A DNA stretch of 64,000 bases. Source: Novosphingobium sp. Chol11 (GTDB taxonomy: Bacteria; Pseudomonadota; Alphaproteobacteria; Sphingomonadales; Sphingomonadaceae). Below the pieces are notes generated by a model, which saw only the letters and a program-made list of their open reading frames with translations, had not been told where the DNA came from and did not search any database. The stretch lies in NCBI GenBank assembly GCA_945906105.1, contig CAMDQO010000007.1, positions 1-64,000 on the forward strand, given 5' to 3'. Numbering within the stretch: position 1 is the first letter of the stretch; each line of letters opens with the position of its first letter. The translations under genes were made by a program, and so were the position numbers. Positions 9,028 to 18,999 of this stretch are shown here, one piece after another.

Positions 9028-10482
9028 TCAGCCCTCAAGATTATCGCGCACATAGCGATCCAGCAGCCGCACGCCATAGCCGGTTGCGCCCTTGTCCCAG
9101 GTTGCGCCGGGCTTATCGGCCCAGACCATGCCCGCGATGTCGAGATGCGCCCAAGGCGTACCCTTATCGACGAAACGCTGGATGAACTGCGCGGCGGTGA
9201 TGGAACCAGCATAACGCGACCCCATGTTCTTCATGTCGGCAATCGGGCTGTCGATCATCTTGTCGTAAGCCGGGCCCATCGGAAAACGCCACAGCTGCTC
9301 GCCCGATGTCTTGCCCGCTGCCGTCAGCTTGTCAGCCAGGGCATCATCGTTGGAGAAAATACCCGCATATTCATGCGCGAGGGCAGCGATGATCGCGCCG
9401 GTCAGCGTCGCCAGATCAATGATCGCAGCGGGCTTGCACTCTTTCTGCACCCAGGTGATCGCATCGCTGAGCACCAGACGCCCTTCGGCGTCGGTGTTGA
9501 TCACCTCAATCGTCTGGCCCGACATCGAGGTGACGACGTCACCGGGACGCTGCGCGTTGCCATCGGGCATATTTTCGACAAGCCCACAGACCGCGACGAC
9601 ATTGGCCTTAGCCTTACGCAAGGCCAAGGAGAGCATGGCACCGGCGACGGCCCCGGCCCCGCCCATGTCCCACTTCATGTCTTCCATGCCCGCAGGCGCC
9701 TTCAGGCTGATGCCGCCGGTATCAAAGGTCACGCCCTTGCCGACAAAAGCGGTTGGCTGGGCATCACCGCCGCCGTTCCACTTGATCACCAGCAGGCGCG
9801 GCGGACGGGCAGAACCCTGCGCCACACCGAGCAATGCACCCATGCCGAGATTTTTCATCTCGCCCTCATCCAGCACCGTAACTTCAAGCCCGGTTCCGGC
9901 ATAACGTGCCTGACACCGCGCGACGAAGCTTTCAGGATAGATCACATTAGCCGGTTCGGTGACCAGTTCGCGCGTCAATTCAACGCCTTCTGCCACCGCC
10001 GACTCAGCGGCCCATGCGGCCTTCGCTCCTTCGGGCGCATGGATCACAGTGATCGTCTTTAGCGTGACCTTCTGCTCATCCTTCATCGTCGTGCGATAGG
10101 CATCATGGCGAAAACCGCGCAGGCGGGCACCCAGCAGCAGGGCAGCAGCCTCGGCCCGAGTGAGATCAGCGCCTGAAAGATCAATCGTCAGCGAAGTTTC
10201 GCCCGATGTCAGATATTTTGCCGTCAGCGCTGCCCCTGCCTTTTCCAGTGTCCTGATCCGGCCCGCATCGCCTTTCTCCCCAGCGCCGAGCAGAACGGCG
10301 CGCACCACACCATCGCCGCGCACAACAAAACCTTCGAACAGCTGCGCTGGTTTGCCGGTGAAGCGCGAGGCAGCAGCGCCTTCGATCAGCACCGTTTCAA
10401 GGTCCGCAGGAACCGCGCCCTGATTGACCACACGGGCGATCAGACGGCTTGAGGAAGGCGCGGCGGCGAAAATGATCTTCAT
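9028..10482 (-). CDS. pepA: Leucyl aminopeptidase (M17)
   Basis: The 484-residue product is a cytosolic two-metal aminopeptidase. The signature NTDAEGRL lies in EVINTDAEGRLVLSDAITW, and metal-ligand Lys and Asp lie in VGKGVTFDTGGISLK. The N-terminal half is the divergent macro-like domain of the family. The open frame could begin 101 codons earlier, but ATG 10482 with GGAG five bases upstream and the MKIIFA start fit the family. It is divergent from lptD, with a 97-base shared intergenic region. Confidence 0.95.
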   Translation of the reverse strand: MKIIFAAAPSSSRLIARVVNQGAVPADLETVLIEGAAASRFTGKPAQLFEGFVVRGDGVVRAVLLGAGEKGDAGRIRTLEKAGAALTAKYLTSGETSLTIDLSGADLTRAEAAALLLGARLRGFRHDAYRTTMKDEQKVTLKTITVIHAPEGAKAAWAAESAVAEGVELTRELVTEPANVIYPESFVARCQARYAGTGLEVTVLDEGEMKNLGMGALLGVAQGSARPPRLLVIKWNGGGDAQPTAFVGKGVTFDTGGISLKAPAGMEDMKWDMGGAGAVAGAMLSLALRKAKANVVAVCGLVENMPDGNAQRPGDVVTSMSGQTIEVINTDAEGRLVLSDAITWVQKECKPAAIIDLATLTGAIIAALAHEYAGIFSNDDALADKLTAAGKTSGEQLWRFPMGPAYDKMIDSPIADMKNMGSRYAGSITAAQFIQRFVDKGTPWAHLDIAGMVWADKPGATWDKGATGYGVRLLDRYVRDNLEG

Positions 10483-10579
10483 GAAAGCTCCGGGACAATT
10501 GTGGGCATTGCGGCGGAACGATGAAAAAGCACCGCCAAGGCGGATTGCAGTTAGGCGCGGGCGGTGCGATAGGCAAGGG

Positions 10580-12859
10580 ATGCTCCCAGTTCCGCAGTCA
10601 GTGCCGCAGTCCAAGATGCAAGCCCGGAATACACGCTTGCACCGCTGGTTGGCGGAGGCCGCTTCGCTTGCCTTCGTCATACTCGCCACGCCTGCCGTCG
10701 CGCAGGATGCCTTGGTGGCTGAGACTGCTTTGCCCGCAAAAGCTGTCAATGCATCAGAAGACCCCGTCACCTTCGAGGCAGACAAGGTTGCCTACAACTA
10801 TGACGCCGAGTCGGTCACGGCCTCGGGCAATGTCGTGCTGCGCCGCGATGGTCAGTCAGTTCGGGCTGATACGGTAAACTGGAACCGCAAGAGTGGTCAG
10901 ATTGTCGCCACCGGCAATATCCGGCTGGTCGACAAGGACGGCAATCAGCTGTTCACCGAAAGAATGGAGCTGACCGACGAGCTTAAGGCCGGGGCGATGG
11001 ACGATCTGCTGATTGCGCTGCGCCAAGGTGGCAGAGTCGCGGCAAAATCCGGCAGGCGCGAGGCCAGTGGCCGTATCATTCTGACCAAGGCGAGCTACAC
11101 CGGCTGCGCTGTCGAAGACGATCAGGGCTGCCCGAAAAATCCCAGTTGGCGCGTCAATGCCGAACAGGTCGCCTTTGACCCCGAGGCCAAAAATCTGCGC
11201 TTCAAGGGTGCGCGGATGGAGCTGTTCGGCCTGTCGCTGCTGCCGCTACCGGGGCTGGTGCTGGCAACCGATGGCCGCGCGATAGACGGCTTGCTGATCC
11301 CTGACCTGCGGCTCTCCGCATCAAACGGCGTCGAAATCAGCGAGGGTTATTACAAGCGGCTTGGGCCCAGTGCCGATCTGCAAGTCAAAGGCTATGTCTA
11401 TACGCAGGCGGCTCCGATGATCTCGGCGCAATACCGGGCGTTGACCGATATCGGTGCCTTTCAGTTTACCGGCTATGCCACCCGCTCTGCGCTGATTCCA
11501 GTGTCGGGAAAGGGCACAGCCCAGACCACCGAGGCGCGTGGCTATCTGTTCGGCAATGGCCGCTTCCAATTCAATCCCAACTGGAGCCTGACCGCTTCGG
11601 TGCGCCTCGCCAGTGATCGCACCTTCCTGCGGCGTTACGATATCAGCCGCGATGACCGGCTGCGATCAACCTTCGAACTCGAGCGGATTGATGCCACCAG
11701 CTATCTATCGATAGCCGGCTGGGCGACGCAGACATTGCGCGTGGGTAATTCACAGGGCCAAGTGCCGATTGCGCTGCCAGTGGTCGATTTCCGCAAGCGG
11801 ATGACCGATCCCTTGCTCGGTGGACGGGTCGAACTGCAATTCAACAGCCTCGCCATTTCGCGCACCAGCGGACAGGATACCCAGCGCGCCTTTGCCGGGG
11901 CAAAATGGGATCTTACGCGGCTAACTCCGCTTGGCCAGGTGGTGACTTTGTCAGCCCTGGTGCGCGGTGATATCTATCATTCCACGGACAATCTGCTGAC
12001 CACAACCCCCAGCTATCGCGGCAAAGCAGGCTGGCAGGGTCGCGGAATTGCGACCGCTGCGCTGGATGTGAAGTGGCCGTTTGTCGGCAAGTTCCTCAAT
12101 GGCACGCAGGTGCTCACTCCGCGTTTCCAGATCGTCGCCAGCCCGACTATCCGCAATCTGGCAGTGCCCAATGAAGATGCCCGCGGCATTGATCTTGAGG
12201 ATTCCAACCTGTTCGCGCTCAATCGTTTCCCCGGCTATGACCGGGTCGAGGATGGTGTGCGCTTTACTTACGGCTTTGACTGGCAATGGCAGGCACCCGG
12301 CTGGCGGATCAATTCAACCATCGGTCAATCCTATCGCCTGACCAACAAATCAACGCTGTTCCCCGATGGCACCGGACTGAATGACCGGGCATCGGACATT
12401 GTCGGTCGCACCGAAGTGCGGTTCCGCGATTTCGTCAAACTCTCTCACCGCTTCCGCCTCGACAAGGATAGTCTGGCCGTGCGGCGCAATGAATTTGATG
12501 CGACGATTGGCAGTCAGCGCACCTATTTTGAGCTTGGCTATCTGCGCCTCAACCGCAACATCACCACGGTCGAGGATCTTCAGGATCGCGAAGAACTGCG
12601 CTTTTCCGCGCGAGCCGCATTTGCCAAACACTGGTCTGTTTTCGCCTCTGGTGTGATCAACCTGACCGATCGCAACGAAGACCCGTTCAACACTTCGGAC
12701 GGATTTGAGCCGCTGCGCGCCCGCATTGGCGTGGCCTATGAGGATGAGTGTCTTGAACTGGCGCTGACCTGGCGGCGCGATTTTGTCGCAACGGGTGACG
12801 CGCGGCGCGGCAATACCTTCCAGATCTATTTTGCACTCCACAATCTGGGGCTGCGATAG
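10580..12859 (+). CDS. lptD: LPS-assembly protein LptD
   Basis: LptD is the outer-membrane beta barrel that, with LptE, inserts lipopolysaccharide into the outer leaflet. The product (about 759 residues) has a signal sequence ending ATPAVAQ, an N-terminal OstA/LptA-like jellyroll at about 50-150 (VTFEADKVAYNYDAESVTASGNV), and a long barrel with alternating strands and a C-terminal aromatic/hydrophobic tail. ATG 10580 is used here; ATG 10616 (MQARNTRLHRW) gives a tidier signal peptide. It heads the lptD-surA-pdxA-rsmA cluster, whose order is conserved in many proteobacteria. Confidence 0.92.
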   Translation: MLPVPQSVPQSKMQARNTRLHRWLAEAASLAFVILATPAVAQDALVAETALPAKAVNASEDPVTFEADKVAYNYDAESVTASGNVVLRRDGQSVRADTVNWNRKSGQIVATGNIRLVDKDGNQLFTERMELTDELKAGAMDDLLIALRQGGRVAAKSGRREASGRIILTKASYTGCAVEDDQGCPKNPSWRVNAEQVAFDPEAKNLRFKGARMELFGLSLLPLPGLVLATDGRAIDGLLIPDLRLSASNGVEISEGYYKRLGPSADLQVKGYVYTQAAPMISAQYRALTDIGAFQFTGYATRSALIPVSGKGTAQTTEARGYLFGNGRFQFNPNWSLTASVRLASDRTFLRRYDISRDDRLRSTFELERIDATSYLSIAGWATQTLRVGNSQGQVPIALPVVDFRKRMTDPLLGGRVELQFNSLAISRTSGQDTQRAFAGAKWDLTRLTPLGQVVTLSALVRGDIYHSTDNLLTTTPSYRGKAGWQGRGIATAALDVKWPFVGKFLNGTQVLTPRFQIVASPTIRNLAVPNEDARGIDLEDSNLFALNRFPGYDRVEDGVRFTYGFDWQWQAPGWRINSTIGQSYRLTNKSTLFPDGTGLNDRASDIVGRTEVRFRDFVKLSHRFRLDKDSLAVRRNEFDATIGSQRTYFELGYLRLNRNITTVEDLQDREELRFSARAAFAKHWSVFASGVINLTDRNEDPFNTSDGFEPLRARIGVAYEDECLELALTWRRDFVATGDARRGNTFQIYFALHNLGLR

Positions 12860-12993
12860 ATAGTGTTTTATCTAGCGCGCAAACCGGCTATCGCGCTGCA
12901 AAATAAACTCAGCTTCCATTCAGGCGCCGGTCGTCAGGGAGCCAATGTATATTCAGGCGGGCATTGCCTGTCGCAAACGGGAATTGGACGAAG

Positions 12994-14352
12994 GTGAACA
13001 TCATTTCACGAAAGACCTTTACGGGCCGAGTCATTGTAGCAGTCAGTCTGACGGCTTTGGCATTCTCTGTTGCTACACAGGCACAAGATGCTGGCAGCGA
13101 GACGCCGCAAGGCAATCTCAGCATTCCTGAAAACCTGACGATATTTGGCAAAAATGATCCCAATCATCGCCGGGCCACGGCCATCGTCAATGGGGACATC
13201 ATTACCGGCACCGATGTCGATCAGCGCCTGTCGCTGGTGGTTGCGGCCAATCAAGGCAAGGTCAGCCCCGAAGAGCGGGAGCGTCTGCGCCTGCAGATTC
13301 TGCGCAACCTGATCGATGAATCGCTTCAGATTCAGGAAGCCAAGTCACAGGATATCGAAGTCAAGAATGAGGAGGTGGACCAGACTTATGCCCGCGTTGC
13401 CTCGCAGAACTTCGGCCAGAATGTGAAAGCGATGGACACCTATCTTGCCAAGATTGCCTCATCACCGGCCTCGCTCAAGCGGCAGATCCGTGGTGAGCTT
13501 TCCTGGCAGCGGCTGCTGCGGCGCAATGTCCAACCCTTCGTCAACATCTCTGAAGACGAGGTCAAGGAAGCCATTGATCGCCTGAAAGCTGCCAAGGGCA
13601 CCGAGGAATACCGGCTTGGCGAAATCTTCCTGACCGCCACGCCGGAAAGCCAGGCCGCAGTATTTGAAAATGCCAAGAAGATCGTCGAGCAGCTCAAGGG
13701 CGGTGCCAGCTTTGTTGCTCTGGCCAGAACCTATTCTGAAGCATCGACCAAATCGGTTGGCGGCGATCTCGGTTGGCTGCGGCTTGCCCAATTGCCGACA
13801 GAGCTGGCGACCGCAACGCAGTCGCTTGGTGCCGGTCAGCTGGTCGGCCCAGTGCAGGTTCCCGGCGGTTTCTCGATCCTTGTGCTGATCGATAAACGCC
13901 AGGTGCTCACCGCCGATCCACGCGATGCGGTGCTCTCGCTCAAGCAGATTTCTATCGATTTTCCCGCCACCACAACCGAAGCCGATGCCACCAAGCGTGC
14001 TGGTGATTTTGCCACGGCTATCAAGAGCGCCAAGGGTTGCGGTGCGGTTGATGGCGTAGCGGCGCAAGTCGGCGCGCAGGTTGTCGCCAACGATCAGGTC
14101 AAGGTGCGCGATCTGCCGGCGCAGTTGCAGGAAGCACTGCTTGGCCTGTCAATCGGCGAATCCTCACCGCCTTTCGGCACGATCAAGGACGGTGTACGCA
14201 TCCTGATGCTGTGCGGTCGCGATGATCCGAAACTCGATAACGGCCCCAGCTTTGACGAGATGATGACGCAGATGGAAGATGACCGCGTGAACAAGCGCGC
14301 GCAGGCCTACTTGCGCGATCTTCGCCGTGACGCGGTTATCGAATATAACTGA
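12994..14352 (+). CDS. surA: Periplasmic chaperone/peptidyl-prolyl isomerase SurA
   Basis: SurA escorts outer-membrane proteins, including LptD, across the periplasm. The product starts MNIISRKTFTGRVIVAVSL with a signal peptide ending VATQAQ, followed by a SurA N-terminal domain (TAIVNGDIITGTDVDQRL) and one clear parvulin domain at about 200-305 (YRLGEIFLTATPE, GGDLGWL). A second parvulin domain is weak or absent, as in short alphaproteobacterial SurA. GTG 12994 is chosen over an upstream TTG because it gives a proper signal peptide. The stop overlaps pdxA (TGATG). Confidence 0.92.
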   Translation: MNIISRKTFTGRVIVAVSLTALAFSVATQAQDAGSETPQGNLSIPENLTIFGKNDPNHRRATAIVNGDIITGTDVDQRLSLVVAANQGKVSPEERERLRLQILRNLIDESLQIQEAKSQDIEVKNEEVDQTYARVASQNFGQNVKAMDTYLAKIASSPASLKRQIRGELSWQRLLRRNVQPFVNISEDEVKEAIDRLKAAKGTEEYRLGEIFLTATPESQAAVFENAKKIVEQLKGGASFVALARTYSEASTKSVGGDLGWLRLAQLPTELATATQSLGAGQLVGPVQVPGGFSILVLIDKRQVLTADPRDAVLSLKQISIDFPATTTEADATKRAGDFATAIKSAKGCGAVDGVAAQVGAQVVANDQVKVRDLPAQLQEALLGLSIGESSPPFGTIKDGVRILMLCGRDDPKLDNGPSFDEMMTQMEDDRVNKRAQAYLRDLRRDAVIEYN

Positions 14353-15359
14353 TGCAAGCAGCTTCGGCGCTGGCGGTTTCGCTTGGTGATCCCGCTGGCG
14401 TTGGCCCCGAACTGTTGCTTGCGGCGTGGCTAAGGCGCGATTCCGCCGCGCTGCCGATGTTCTTTGCCGTGGGCGGTGCAAGTCTGCTCGCCGAGGCCGC
14501 CAAGCTTCGCCGCCTCACCGTGCCCATCGCCCTGATCAGCAACGCAGCAGAAGCCGCCGCGTGCTTTGGGCAAGCCCTGCCCGTACTTGGCACTCTGGAT
14601 GGAGCCTATCATCCCGGCCAGCCTGATCGCACGGGCGCAGAACTGGCATTGCAATCGCTCACCCTGGCCACCCGGTTGGCGGTGATCGGCGAGGCTTCAG
14701 GGCTGGTCACTGGCCCCATCGCAAAATCCCGCCTTGCCGAGATCGGCTTTACCCATCCTGGCCAGACCGAATTTGTCGCCGACGCTTGCGGTGTCGTGCC
14801 ACAAGACGCGGTGATGATGCTGGCAGGCCCGCATCTGCGCACCGTTCCGCTCACCGTCCATGTCGCGCTCTCGGCGGTGGCCGGATTGCTGACCCCGGAA
14901 TTGATCGAGCGCCGGGCACGGATCGTGGCGGCGGCGCTGACCCGCGATTTCGGCATCGCCAGCCCGCGCCTCGCCATCGCCGCGCTCAATCCGCATGCCG
15001 GGGAGGACGGCCGTATGGGCGATGAGGAGGCGCGCATCATCGCTCCGGCCATTGCGGCGCTGAGAGCGCAAGGCATTGATGCGAGCGGCCCTCATCCCGC
15101 CGACGCATTATTCGCCCAGCATCAGCGCGGCTCATACGATGTTGCGCTGTGTATGTATCACGATCAGGCGCTGATACCTTTGAAAACGCTGGATTTTGAT
15201 CAGGGCGTAAATGTGACGCTCGGCCTGCCGATCATCCGCACTTCGCCCGATCATGGCACCGCCTTTGCCATTGCCGGGACCGGCAAGGCCAACTCCGGTG
15301 CAACCATAGCCGCGATCCGCATGGCCGGTGTATGTGCAGTACGGCGGTTGGCACAATGA
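14352..15359 (+). CDS. pdxA: 4-hydroxythreonine-4-phosphate dehydrogenase
   Basis: PdxA oxidises 4-phosphohydroxy-L-threonine in the DXP-dependent route to pyridoxal phosphate. The 335-residue protein contains [14 protein letters not shown] at the start, the metal-binding [21 protein letters not shown], and [19 protein letters not shown] plus [10 protein letters not shown] near the C terminus. Its ATG shares one base with the surA stop and its TGA overlaps the rsmA ATG, so translation of the three is probably coupled. Confidence 0.97.
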   Translation: MQAASALAVSLGDPAGVGPELLLAAWLRRDSAALPMFFAVGGASLLAEAAKLRRLTVPIALISNAAEAAACFGQALPVLGTLDGAYHPGQPDRTGAELALQSLTLATRLAVIGEASGLVTGPIAKSRLAEIGFTHPGQTEFVADACGVVPQDAVMMLAGPHLRTVPLTVHVALSAVAGLLTPELIERRARIVAAALTRDFGIASPRLAIAALNPHAGEDGRMGDEEARIIAPAIAALRAQGIDASGPHPADALFAQHQRGSYDVALCMYHDQALIPLKTLDFDQGVNVTLGLPIIRTSPDHGTAFAIAGTGKANSGATIAAIRMAGVCAVRRLAQ

Positions 15360-16171
15360 ACCTTCCCCCACTGCGTGAGGTCATCGCCCGCCACGGCCTG
15401 ATCGCAACCAAAGCACTTGGGCAGAACTTCCTGTTTGATGAGCAATTGCTCAAGCGGATCGCCGCCATACCCGGTGATCTGAAAGGCAAGCCGGTGCTCG
15501 AAATCGGTCCCGGCCCCGGTGGATTGACCCGTGCCCTGCTCCGCGCCGGTGCCAAAGTCACCGCCGTGGAAATGGATCGCCGCTGCCTGCCCGCGCTCGC
15601 CGAACTGGCCGAAGCTTTCCCCGATCAGCTCCGCGTGATCGAAGGTGATGCGATGAAGATCAATCCGGCGGAACTGTTCGATGAACCCTACGCGATTGTC
15701 GCCAATCTGCCCTACAATGTCGGCACCGCCTTGTTCATCGGCTGGCTTTCAGGACAGGCATGGCCGCCGCGTTGGTCGTCGCTCACGCTGATGTTCCAGC
15801 AGGAGGTCGCCGAGCGCATCGTTGCAGCGCCGGGTGGATCGGCTTTCGGGCGGCTTGCAGTGCTGTCGCAGTGGCGTTGCACAGCCAAGCTGGCGATGAA
15901 AGTTCACCGCAGCGCTTTCACCCCGCCGCCCAAAGTTATGTCGGCGATAATCCATGTCACACCGGAAGAAATGCCCGCTGGCGTTTCAGCCCGGATGCTC
16001 GAACGGGTCACCGAAGCCGCCTTCGGTCAGCGCCGCAAAATGCTGCGTCAAAGTGTCAAGGGACTGCCCGGTGCTCTGGCTGCGCTGGAAGAACTGGGCA
16101 TCGATTCGGAGCGTAGGGCCGAGACGTTATCGGTGACTGAATTCATTGAAATTGCGCGTTTATTGTCCTAA
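15356..16171 (+). CDS. rsmA: 16S rRNA dimethyladenosine transferase
   Basis: RsmA (KsgA) dimethylates the two adjacent adenosines in helix 45 of 16S rRNA. The 271-residue protein has the SAM-binding [15 protein letters not shown] at residues 48-61, a [10 protein letters not shown] lead-in, and catalytic NLPY at 117-120. The ATG at 15356 overlaps the pdxA stop and suits the family start better than an upstream frame start. It ends convergent with the PilZ gene with a 4-base overlap. Confidence 0.97.
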   Translation: MNLPPLREVIARHGLIATKALGQNFLFDEQLLKRIAAIPGDLKGKPVLEIGPGPGGLTRALLRAGAKVTAVEMDRRCLPALAELAEAFPDQLRVIEGDAMKINPAELFDEPYAIVANLPYNVGTALFIGWLSGQAWPPRWSSLTLMFQQEVAERIVAAPGGSAFGRLAVLSQWRCTAKLAMKVHRSAFTPPPKVMSAIIHVTPEEMPAGVSARMLERVTEAAFGQRRKMLRQSVKGLPGALAALEELGIDSERRAETLSVTEFIEIARLLS

Positions 16172-16647
16172 TTCTGCGCCAGTATCGCCGAGATCTTGTC
16201 CATCGATCCCAGCGATTGGGTGACTGTCGAAACAAGGAAGTACCCCGCCACTGTGATCGCCACCACGGCAAAGGCAAATTGCCCCTGACGCGCCAGCATC
16301 TGGCTCCAGTCATACTGCATCGCGGCCGTGCGTTTGACTTTGGCAAATTCCCCGCGCTTCAGTGCCAGTGAACCGGTTGCGCCGGTAATAAAGGCCATAA
16401 CATCAATACGTTCGTGCAGCTTCATGCCCATGCGTCGGCCATTGATCCATTCGACTTGCCCCAGCAACGAATGACCGTTGACGTATATCTCAATCATCTC
16501 GCCATGCGCCGGTGGCCGCGCAAGAGTAAGCAACAGACCGCGCGAAGATGCGTCAAGAATGCACGCATCCTTATCGAAACCGCTGCCATGCAAGCGGCAG
16601 CGGATCAGCGCCTTGTGGCGCTCCTCAATCCTTGGCTTGAGCTGCAT
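16168..16647 (-). CDS. PilZ-domain protein with C-terminal membrane anchor
   Basis: The protein of about 159 residues begins [21 protein letters not shown]; the R..R spacing and the later [11 protein letters not shown] segment match the c-di-GMP-binding PilZ motif RxxxR...(D/N)xSxxG, although the first part is loose. Residues near the C terminus ([21 protein letters not shown]) form one membrane helix. It may be a c-di-GMP-responsive membrane protein. ATG 16647 is preferred because AGGGG precedes it; an upstream start at 16689 is possible. It is convergent with rsmA. Confidence 0.7.
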   Translation of the reverse strand: MQLKPRIEERHKALIRCRLHGSGFDKDACILDASSRGLLLTLARPPAHGEMIEIYVNGHSLLGQVEWINGRRMGMKLHERIDVMAFITGATGSLALKRGEFAKVKRTAAMQYDWSQMLARQGQFAFAVVAITVAGYFLVSTVTQSLGSMDKISAILAQN

Positions 16648-16777
16648 CTTGTGCCCCTGATCACACCCGGCAAAAATAGCGGCAAACACTTAAGAATTCT
16701 GAAAACCAGCCAAGACCCAAAAAGGTCTTGCTCAAGGGCTTGGAGCCTTGCCACTGGCGCGCTACAGATGGTTGCTG

Positions 16778-17989
16778 ATGAAACAGCTTTCCTCCTTCGA
16801 AACGTCGCTTATCGAGCCTATCGCCGCTGACGCCATGCTGGCGCAGGTCGAAAGATGGAGTGCGATTAACAGCGGAACTGGCAACCTTAGCGGTCTGGAA
16901 TCCATGGCCGGACTGCTGGCTGATGCCTTCGCGGTCCTGCCGGGTAAGCTCAGCCTCGAAGCCCCCGCACCCGTCACCACCATCGCGGCAAATGGCCAGG
17001 AAACCAGCGGCACCTTCGGCAAACACCTTGTCCTGCGCGTCCGCCCCGATGCCCAGCGGCGCATCCTGCTGACCGGCCATATGGACACCGTTTTCCCTGC
17101 CGATCATCCATTTCAGGCATGGCACTGGCTTGATCCTGAGACCGTGAATGGCCCCGGAGTTGCAGACATGAAAGGCGGCATCGCGGTAATGCTTGCCGCG
17201 CTGAGTGCCTTTGAATCCTGCCACGATGCCGCGCGGTTGGGTTATGACGTGCTGATCAATTCCGATGAGGAAGTCGGCAGTCCCTCGTCAGCCCCACTGA
17301 TTGTGCAATTGGCCGCAGGAAAACACGCCGCCTTGACCTATGAGCCATCGGCCCTGCCCGATGGCACGCTGGCCGGCGAACGCGCGGGCAGCGGAAATTA
17401 CAGCCTGGTCGTCAAAGGCAGGTCTGCCCATGCCGGGCGCAACCCTGAGGATGGCCGCAATGCTCTGGTTGCCGCATCAGGTCTTGCCCTGGGGCTGACG
17501 GGTCTTAAGCATGAGGGAATCGCCATCAACCCTGCGCGAATTGATGGCGGATCAGCGGTCAATGTCGTGCCTGACCTTGCCATTCTGCGCTTCAATATCC
17601 GTCCGGACAGTGCAGAAATCGCCGCCCAATTCGAGGTGCGTCTTGCCCGCCTGATCGCCATGATCGAGCGTGAGCACGAAGTTCTTGTCCACCGTCACGG
17701 CGGCATGAGCCGTCCGCCCAAACCGATGGATGCAAAGTCAGAGCGCTTGTTCAACCTTGTCAGAGAATGCGGTGCGGCGCTGGGCCAGCCAATCCGCTGG
17801 CAACGATCCGGCGGAGTTTGCGATGGCAACAATATCGCCGCCTGCGGTGTTCCCGTTGTTGATACTCTGGGCGTTCGCGGCGGGGCGATCCACTCGCCGG
17901 ACGAATATCTCATCGTCCCATCTCTGGCAGAACGCGCGGCGCTATCGGCGCTGCTCCTCCACCGACTTGCTGAAGGCGCCCTCGAATGA
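16778..17989 (+). CDS. M20 family metallohydrolase in an arginine succinyltransferase operon
   Basis: The product (about 403 residues) is an M20 peptidase/deacylase with two-zinc motifs LTGHMDTVFPAD, GPGVADMKGGIA and INSDEEVGS, followed by the dimerisation domain starting GSGNYSLVVKGRSAHAG. It overlaps astA by 4 bases and is therefore in the AST operon. An attractive inference is that it removes succinate from N-succinylglutamate or a related intermediate in place of AstE. Acetylornithine deacetylase or peptidase activity are alternatives. ATG 16778 lacks a strong ribosome binding site, so the start is uncertain. Confidence 0.8.
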   Translation: MKQLSSFETSLIEPIAADAMLAQVERWSAINSGTGNLSGLESMAGLLADAFAVLPGKLSLEAPAPVTTIAANGQETSGTFGKHLVLRVRPDAQRRILLTGHMDTVFPADHPFQAWHWLDPETVNGPGVADMKGGIAVMLAALSAFESCHDAARLGYDVLINSDEEVGSPSSAPLIVQLAAGKHAALTYEPSALPDGTLAGERAGSGNYSLVVKGRSAHAGRNPEDGRNALVAASGLALGLTGLKHEGIAINPARIDGGSAVNVVPDLAILRFNIRPDSAEIAAQFEVRLARLIAMIEREHEVLVHRHGGMSRPPKPMDAKSERLFNLVRECGAALGQPIRWQRSGGVCDGNNIAACGVPVVDTLGVRGGAIHSPDEYLIVPSLAERAALSALLLHRLAEGALE

Positions 17990-18999
17990 GCTTTGTAATA
18001 CGCGCTGCTGCACCCTCTGATCTGCAACCACTATATGAGATGGCGAAGCTGACCGGGGGCGGTTTCACCAACCTGCCGCCTGATCGCAAGGCGCTGAAAG
18101 CCAAGCTGGAACGCTCAGCCACTGCCTATTCGCGCAGCGATGGCACGGTTGGTGATGATCTGTTCGTGCTCTGCCTTGAGAATGCCGAGAGCCGGGAGGT
18201 ACGCGGGACGGCGCAGATGTTCAGCCGGGTCGGACAGACCTGGCCGTTCTATTCCTATCGCATGACCACCCTGACCCAGCACTCCAAGGAGCTTGAGCGA
18301 ACCTTCCGTGCCGAGATGCTCAGCCTTGTCACCGATCTGGAAGGATCAAGCGAGGTCGGCGGGCTGTTTCTACATCCTTCCGAACGCGCGGGCGGTCTTG
18401 GTATGTTGCTGGCCCGCAGTCGCTATCTGTTCATTGCCATGCACCGCGATCGTTTTGGCGACAAGATTCTGGCCGAGCTTCGCGGGGTGATCGACGAGCG
18501 CGGCGGATCACCATTCTGGGACGGTGTCGCTGGGCGCTTCTTTGGCATGAACTTTCAGGAAGCCGACTATTTCAATGCGATCAACGGCAACCAGTTCATC
18601 GCCGATCTGATGCCCAAGCACCCGGTCTATATCGCTATGCTAGGCGAAAGCGCGCGCAGTGCCATCGGCCTGCCGCACCCATCAGGACGGGCCGCAATGC
18701 GAATGCTGGAGGCCGAAGGCTTCGCCTATGAAGGCTATATCGACATTTTCGATGGCGGCCCGACGATGACCGCCAAAACCGACAAGGTCGAGGCCATCCG
18801 CAACGCCGCTGAAAAGCGGATCCTGGCGATCGATGATGCCTGCGAAACGCCGGTTCTTGCAGCTTTCGGCCATCTTGCAGAGTTCCGTTGCTGTTATGCC
18901 CGGATCGAAGCGACTGATGGGGGCATCAACATAGATTCGGTGTCAGCTGAAAATCTGGGCGTCCAACCCGGTGACAGCATCTGGTCGGTTGGGCGCTGA
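17986..18999 (+). CDS. astA: Arginine N-succinyltransferase
   Basis: AstA transfers succinyl from succinyl-CoA to the alpha-amino group of arginine, first step of the AST route of arginine catabolism. The 337-residue protein shows family stretches FVIRAAAPSDLQPLYEMAKLTGGGFTNLP at the start (split as usual), EVGGLFLHPSERAGGLGMLL, the FFGMNFQEADYF segment and MLEAEGFAYEGYIDIFDGGP. The ATG overlaps the M20 stop and the TGA overlaps the astB ATG, making a tightly coupled three-gene operon. Confidence 0.95.
   Translation: MSFVIRAAAPSDLQPLYEMAKLTGGGFTNLPPDRKALKAKLERSATAYSRSDGTVGDDLFVLCLENAESREVRGTAQMFSRVGQTWPFYSYRMTTLTQHSKELERTFRAEMLSLVTDLEGSSEVGGLFLHPSERAGGLGMLLARSRYLFIAMHRDRFGDKILAELRGVIDERGGSPFWDGVAGRFFGMNFQEADYFNAINGNQFIADLMPKHPVYIAMLGESARSAIGLPHPSGRAAMRMLEAEGFAYEGYIDIFDGGPTMTAKTDKVEAIRNAAEKRILAIDDACETPVLAAFGHLAEFRCCYARIEATDGGINIDSVSAENLGVQPGDSIWSVGR

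Noticed and set aside
8821..10062. Plus-strand 413-codon frame
   Set aside because: Antisense to pepA and holC, both well supported by catalytic or family motifs.
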